Shown here: positions 6,461 through 9,218 of the stretch, in pieces | Layout of the letters: every line of letters starts with the position of its first letter | Numbering within the stretch: the stretch's first letter is position 1 | The notes under the pieces: generated by a model | The model's database searches: none | Seen by the model: only the letters and a program-made list of their open reading frames with translations | Told to the model about the DNA's origin: nothing | Made by a program: the position numbers and the translations under genes | Assembly: GCA_030610745.1 (NCBI GenBank) | Contig: JAUWRC010000053.1 | Coordinates: forward strand, 1-9,218 | Length of the DNA: 9,218 nt | Direction: 5' to 3' | Origin: Clostridia bacterium | GTDB lineage: Bacteria > Aerophobota > Aerophobia > Aerophobales > AE-B3A

Positions 6461-6468
6461 TTCCTCCT
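6461..6468 (-). promoter_or_regulatory. Strong Shine-Dalgarno site of the 82-residue gene
   Basis: AGGAGGAA on the minus strand, six bases from the ATG at 6452-6454. It is among the strongest ribosome sites in the window and contrasts with the weaker site and TTG start of the nucleotidyltransferase that follows, which suggests the small protein is made in excess. Confidence 0.75.
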
Positions 6469-6563
6469 AAATATTTCAATTGACATCTGCTAACATTTTG
6501 TTGGAAGAGTTAATTGCAATTTCATTACAATCTTCGTAACTCAATATCAAGTGGTCATTCAGA

Positions 6564-6613
6564 CTGTGTCACAATTAATTTGTGTGTCAGAGAACCGTCC
6601 CCTGACACACAAA
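6564..6613. repeat. Inverted-repeat element with a 12-bp perfect stem (RAYT/REP-like)
   Basis: TTTGTGTGTCAG (6579-6590) and CTGACACACAAA (6602-6613) form a perfect 12-bp stem around the loop AGAACCGTCCC. A second copy of TGTGTCA (6565-6571) lies just left, and CACAA-TTAAT-TTGTG (6570-6584) forms a competing hairpin, so two alternative folds share one arm. The core, GGGGACGGTTCTCTGACAC on the minus strand, resembles intergenic repeats known near REP-associated (IS200-like) tyrosine transposases in many bacteria; this is from memory. No U-tract follows on either strand, so I do not call it a terminator. Confidence 0.7.
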
Positions 6614-6652
6614 TATCATTAACAAAATATTCACTGAAGCTATATTCCAAAT

Positions 6653-7000
6653 CTATTCACCGAGATGTCGGATGACACCATACCTCCTTGGAATCACAAG
6701 ATCTGCCTTTCTGGCTGTTTGGTCTTCTTTTATTTTGTAATCAACGTCCATGATTTCTATAAACTCCGCCGTATAATCCTTTAACACACCTGGATATTCA
6801 AATATTTTATCACCCTTGGTCAACTCAAGTACAACCCTCTTACCAATATGTCTTTCTAATAAAGGCTCGAAAGAAGTTCCCATAAAACCCATCAATTCTT
6901 GTTTCAGCTGTGAGGCGTATTTATCTTGAGAAGTCAGTGTCGCACCAATAGAAGTTGTTCTTTTGACTCGACCGATTAACAGATTCACTGCATCCATCAC
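6653..7000 (-). CDS. C-terminal part of a frame-split membrane-anchored protein (Sm-like or SH3-like barrel domain)
   Basis: As an isolated frame this starts at GTG 6998-7000 with no ribosome site, and the frame stays open upstream, encoding a basic, helical stretch (PLRRLKRRIQNFFKTVRDSV) across 7060-7001 that leads straight into the 3' end of the upstream frame. I read it as the second half of the gene beginning at 7412. The visible 115 residues hold a helical segment and then a compact beta-rich domain, GKRVVLELTKGDKIFEYPGV followed by LKDYTAEFIEIMDVDYK, whose pattern (GxxVxLxLxxGxxxxGxLxDY) looks like an Sm-like or SH3-like barrel. Function unknown. It ends at TAG 6653-6655, 39 bases before the inverted-repeat element. 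Whether the two parts are expressed as one protein depends on the reality of the frameshift. Confidence 0.7.
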   Translation of the reverse strand: MMDAVNLLIGRVKRTTSIGATLTSQDKYASQLKQELMGFMGTSFEPLLERHIGKRVVLELTKGDKIFEYPGVLKDYTAEFIEIMDVDYKIKEDQTARKADLVIPRRYGVIRHLGE

Positions 7001-7040
7001 CGAATCTCTTACCGTTTTAAAGAAATTTTGTATTCTTCTT

Positions 7041-7412
7041 TTAAGCCTTCTTAGAGGCTGTGGGATGATATGTTCTTTTTAATTCCTTCTCCCTTTCCTT
7101 CTTTCTATGTTCATTTAATTCATCGTGGTAGCGAATTAAGGCTTGGATATTAGGATACTCGTGTTTATATAGAATGTAGCTCGTCTTATCGTGTCCACTT
7201 TTATCTTTGTACTTGGTTGGATAAATTAATTCTATACCTGTATTTTCCACGCTCAGTTTACCTAAAATTATTTTGCCAGTTGTTTCTTCCAGGGTTACCA
7301 AGTCCTTCAAGAAATCCCCCAGACATTTATCTCTAATTCTTCCTCTAATAAAAGCAGCAACGACTGTAAATATGATAATAGAAACTATAGTTATAGCAAA
7401 TGTATCAGGCAT
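7041..7412 (-). CDS. N-terminal part of a frame-split membrane-anchored protein
   Basis: Residues 5-22 (FAITIVSIIIFTVVAAFI) form one membrane helix followed by RGRIRDK, so the rest should face the cytoplasm. A beta-rich domain follows (about 38-85: VTLEETTGKIILGKLSVENT, GIELIYP, TSYILYKHEYP), then a charged helix with EHRKKEREKELKRTYHP. It could be a first small barrel domain matching the one in the downstream frame. The ATG at 7410-7412 has an excellent GGGAGGAG (7419-7426) six bases upstream. In-frame translation stops at TAA 7041-7043 after residue 123, but skipping one base (7061) after P117 continues into the downstream frame and gives a single 252-residue protein. I recall single-gene homologues with this full architecture, including a basic stretch just after YHP, but could not check. 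The gene follows the two permease genes by 63 bp; a functional link is possible but unproven. Confidence 0.75.
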   Translation of the reverse strand: MPDTFAITIVSIIIFTVVAAFIRGRIRDKCLGDFLKDLVTLEETTGKIILGKLSVENTGIELIYPTKYKDKSGHDKTSYILYKHEYPNIQALIRYHDELNEHRKKEREKELKRTYHPTASKKA

Positions 7413-7418
7413 AATAAA

Positions 7419-7426
7419 CTCCTCCC
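7419..7426 (-). promoter_or_regulatory. Strong Shine-Dalgarno site of the frame-split gene
   Basis: GGGAGGAG on the minus strand, six bases from the ATG at 7410-7412. The downstream frame has no comparable site at its GTG, which supports one gene with a frameshift and not two genes. Confidence 0.7.
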
Positions 7427-7475
7427 TGTGAAGACATTATCTTTCTCTAAGCTATCGATAATTACTGATAGACTT

Positions 7476-8537
7476 TTATGCTTCCTGCTGTCTTGTTTTA
7501 TTAGCTATTACTCCTACGATTGTACAAAAGACTGCTGTTATTCCAATCAAAATAAAAACATTTAGATTAACAGTTGACCAGCTTCCGCCTTTCTGTGTTA
7601 TTTCCATTATTGGGTTAATAACATAATATGTAGGAAAAAACTTTCCAACCCACTCTGGAATTTGAGGAAAAATATAAACAAGCCCAGGACCATAAAGGAT
7701 TATACCAAGCCCCTTTATTGCAGAAAACAAGGATGCAGTATCTTTTATAAATGCACCAATTATTAAACCAAAACAACAGGCCATTATTGCACCAAGTAAC
7801 AAAATGAATACAATTAAGCCTAACTGTGCATTAAAGGCATGATTGAGAATGAGTATTGCTATTCCCATAACCATACTTACAATTATCCCCATTAACCCTT
7901 TTGATATAAAAATATCACTTTGTGTTGCTGGAGTAGCCAATACTGCTCCAATTGTTCTTTTTTGCTTTTCATCCACCAATGATGTTGCAGGTATAGCAAA
8001 GCCACTTATGAAAATAGCCATAAGAACAATTAAAGGAAGAAGACGGTCTTCCCAGGGAATATTTTTTTCCTCTCCCAAAGAAACTGGAGTAATATCCACG
8101 GGTGCTTTTTTTCCAGAAACCTCTCTAATCTGATATAAAAGCGCAGAGCTTACAATAGCTCTATTTTTTAAAAGGCTTCCTCCCCAGACATAGGTTGTTA
8201 ATTTTGTTAATTCTCCTTTTTTTATCATAGAATCAAAATTTTCCTGTAAAACAACTCCTACATCTCGCCCACCAGTTTCAACTGCATCTTTTAATTCTAT
8301 TTCTGATGAGTACTCCTTTAGATTAATAGATTCCATATTTTTTAAAGATTCAACAATTTGCGAATTACCCTGGTCAATAATTCCAAGTTTAGGTCCACTG
8401 GAAAAGAGTGAGCCAAAAATCAGATTAACAAATAATGTGAAAATAAGAGGGGTAACTACGGCAAATATAAAAAAGAAACTTTTAGAACCATATATCAATT
8501 CTTTACTTAATAATACACCTATTCTTCTAATACGCAT
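7476..8537 (-). CDS. ABC-2-type transporter permease (complete)
   Basis: This 353-residue integral membrane protein is an ABC-2-family permease of the NatB/YhaP/ABC2_membrane_3 kind, which works with a separate ATPase to export ions, drugs, lipids or polysaccharides. Layout: N-terminal cytoplasmic helix RIRRIGVLLSKELIYGSKS, TM1 (about 20-42), a large extracytoplasmic domain (43-165), then TM2 (166-186), a cytoplasmic coupling segment LVDEKQKRTIGAVLATPATQ (187-206), TM3 (213-233), TM4 (239-263), TM5 (270-291) and TM6 (324-345). The coupling segment with its LATP motif is the part expected to dock with the ATPase. The ATG at 8535-8537 overlaps the 3' end of the upstream permease by 19 bp and has AGAGGAAGG just upstream (8542-8550). 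The pair probably forms a heterodimer. No substrate can be named. Confidence 0.9.
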   Translation of the reverse strand: MRIRRIGVLLSKELIYGSKSFFFIFAVVTPLIFTLFVNLIFGSLFSSGPKLGIIDQGNSQIVESLKNMESINLKEYSSEIELKDAVETGGRDVGVVLQENFDSMIKKGELTKLTTYVWGGSLLKNRAIVSSALLYQIREVSGKKAPVDITPVSLGEEKNIPWEDRLLPLIVLMAIFISGFAIPATSLVDEKQKRTIGAVLATPATQSDIFISKGLMGIIVSMVMGIAILILNHAFNAQLGLIVFILLLGAIMACCFGLIIGAFIKDTASLFSAIKGLGIILYGPGLVYIFPQIPEWVGKFFPTYYVINPIMEITQKGGSWSTVNLNVFILIGITAVFCTIVGVIANKTRQQEA

Positions 8538-9218
8538 TTGACCTTCCTCTTCAAAGTGATAATTCCAAGGAAAATAAAAACAATGTTAAATCCAATTAAA
8601 AGCATTATATTGTTTAAATTACCGCTCCATCCAATATTAAAATTTACTGCCCTCTGAAGAGTATCTACAAGAAAAAATGATGGAATTACTTTAATCCATC
8701 CAGATACAGGGCCGGGGGATATTACAGTAAATGCCGGTATAAAAAGGGCAATCATAAAAAGAGTTCCCCATGCTACAACAGACATCATATCTTTAGAAAT
8801 TGAAGCAATGAAAAATGCCAGCCCGGTTACCATAATTGAACCTAATAACAATGTTATTATAATGAGTAAAATGTTCTGGGTTAGACTTCCTGTTATTATC
8901 ATTAATAGCAGTACTTGTGAAAATGCTAAAAACACACCGGTAATACCTTTTCCAACAAATAAATCAGTTACTTTCATTGGTGTGGCCAATAATGCCTGAA
9001 TAGTTCCATTTTCCGTTTCTGATGTTATCAAGTTCGCAAGTCCCATTGTTTCAGTAAATAATAGTATAAGCGCAAATAATGGAAGTATACGGTCTCTATA
9101 AGGTATCTGTTTGCCTCCCATATCCGGGCCAAGGACAATTTCCACATCATCAATATCTATTTTAAAACCGCTCACCTCGTTTATCATTTCACTAATAAGT
9201 ATTGTGTACATTTCTTTT
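8519..9218 (-). CDS. ABC-2-type transporter permease, partial (5' end outside the window)
   Basis: The frame is open to the right edge, so the true start lies beyond 9218; the ATG at 9209-9211 is internal. The visible 230 or so residues align with residues from about 130 onward of the neighbouring permease: both have a short linker, then (K/N)xIPxxDR(I/L)LPL entering the second membrane helix, and the ATPase-coupling segment (here SETENGTIQALLATPMKVTD, numbered 64-83 from the internal ATG). Five membrane helices are visible (about 42-62, 87-107, 114-136, 147-165, 201-221), so the first helix and most of the extracytoplasmic domain are missing, about 130 residues. It ends KRKVKCVLEE with TAG at 8519-8521, overlapping the next permease. 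An ATPase gene is expected upstream, outside the window. The two permeases are diverged paralogues, as is common for heterodimeric ABC-2 exporters. Confidence 0.9.
   Translation of the reverse strand, partial: KEMYTILISEMINEVSGFKIDIDDVEIVLGPDMGGKQIPYRDRILPLFALILLFTETMGLANLITSETENGTIQALLATPMKVTDLFVGKGITGVFLAFSQVLLLMIITGSLTQNILLIIITLLLGSIMVTGLAFFIASISKDMMSVVAWGTLFMIALFIPAFTVISPGPVSGWIKVIPSFFLVDTLQRAVNFNIGWSGNLNNIMLLIGFNIVFIFLGIITLKRKVKCVLEE

Noticed and set aside
7427..7475. Promoter or hairpin between the permease and the frame-split gene
   Set aside because: GATAAT is present on the minus strand but no matching -35 lies at normal spacing, and the CTATC/GATAG stem is only five base pairs.
7843..8133. 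Plus-strand open frame within the ABC-2 permease
   Set aside because: Antisense to a well-supported membrane protein gene; its hydrophobicity mirrors the permease.
1..9218. CRISPR arrays, tRNA or rRNA genes
   Set aside because: No regularly spaced repeats, cloverleaf-like segments or rRNA-like conserved stretches were seen by eye.

Overview
The window reads as a fragment of an AT-rich genome from an uncultured, probably anaerobic bacterium. All convincing genes lie on the minus strand, so transcription runs from high to low coordinates. A 2-oxoacid:ferredoxin oxidoreductase gamma subunit points to ferredoxin-based anaerobic metabolism. The Xer recombinase, Shine-Dalgarno sites and a clean sigma-70-type promoter indicate a bacterium, although one sugar mutase carries the GEGNGG loop more typical of archaeal-type GlmM proteins. 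Short palindromic repeats in the gaps between genes resemble the scattered repeat families of many candidate-phylum genomes. I cannot place the organism more precisely.

Layout in order of transcription. (1) 9218-7476: two ABC-2-type membrane permeases with a 19-bp overlap; the first is cut by the window edge and the partner ATPase is not in the window. (2) 7412-6653: one gene for a membrane-anchored protein with two small beta-rich domains, split into two reading frames by a single +1 shift. (3) 6652-6455: a gap with a strong inverted-repeat element. (4) 6454-5620: a two-gene cassette, an 82-residue helical protein followed by a nucleotidyltransferase-fold protein, that looks like a toxin-antitoxin-type or defence-type pair. 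(5) 5493-1168: a probable operon behind a near-consensus promoter: phosphoglucomutase-type mutase, 2-oxoacid:ferredoxin oxidoreductase gamma subunit, GlmM-like mutase (ATGA overlap), XerD-like recombinase. (6) 1167-869: a 299-bp gap holding a short palindromic repeat and a long imperfect hairpin element. (7) 868-1: an ABC transporter ATPase of the sugar-importer (MalK/MsmX/UgpC) class with an unusual N-terminal insertion, running off the left edge.

The two mutases would supply sugar 1-phosphates (glucose-1-P, glucosamine-1-P) for nucleotide sugars and cell-wall precursors. Why the oxidoreductase gamma subunit lies between them without its alpha and beta partners is unclear. The observations most worth a second look are the small-protein/nucleotidyltransferase cassette, the frame-split membrane protein, the orphan gamma subunit, and the repeat elements.
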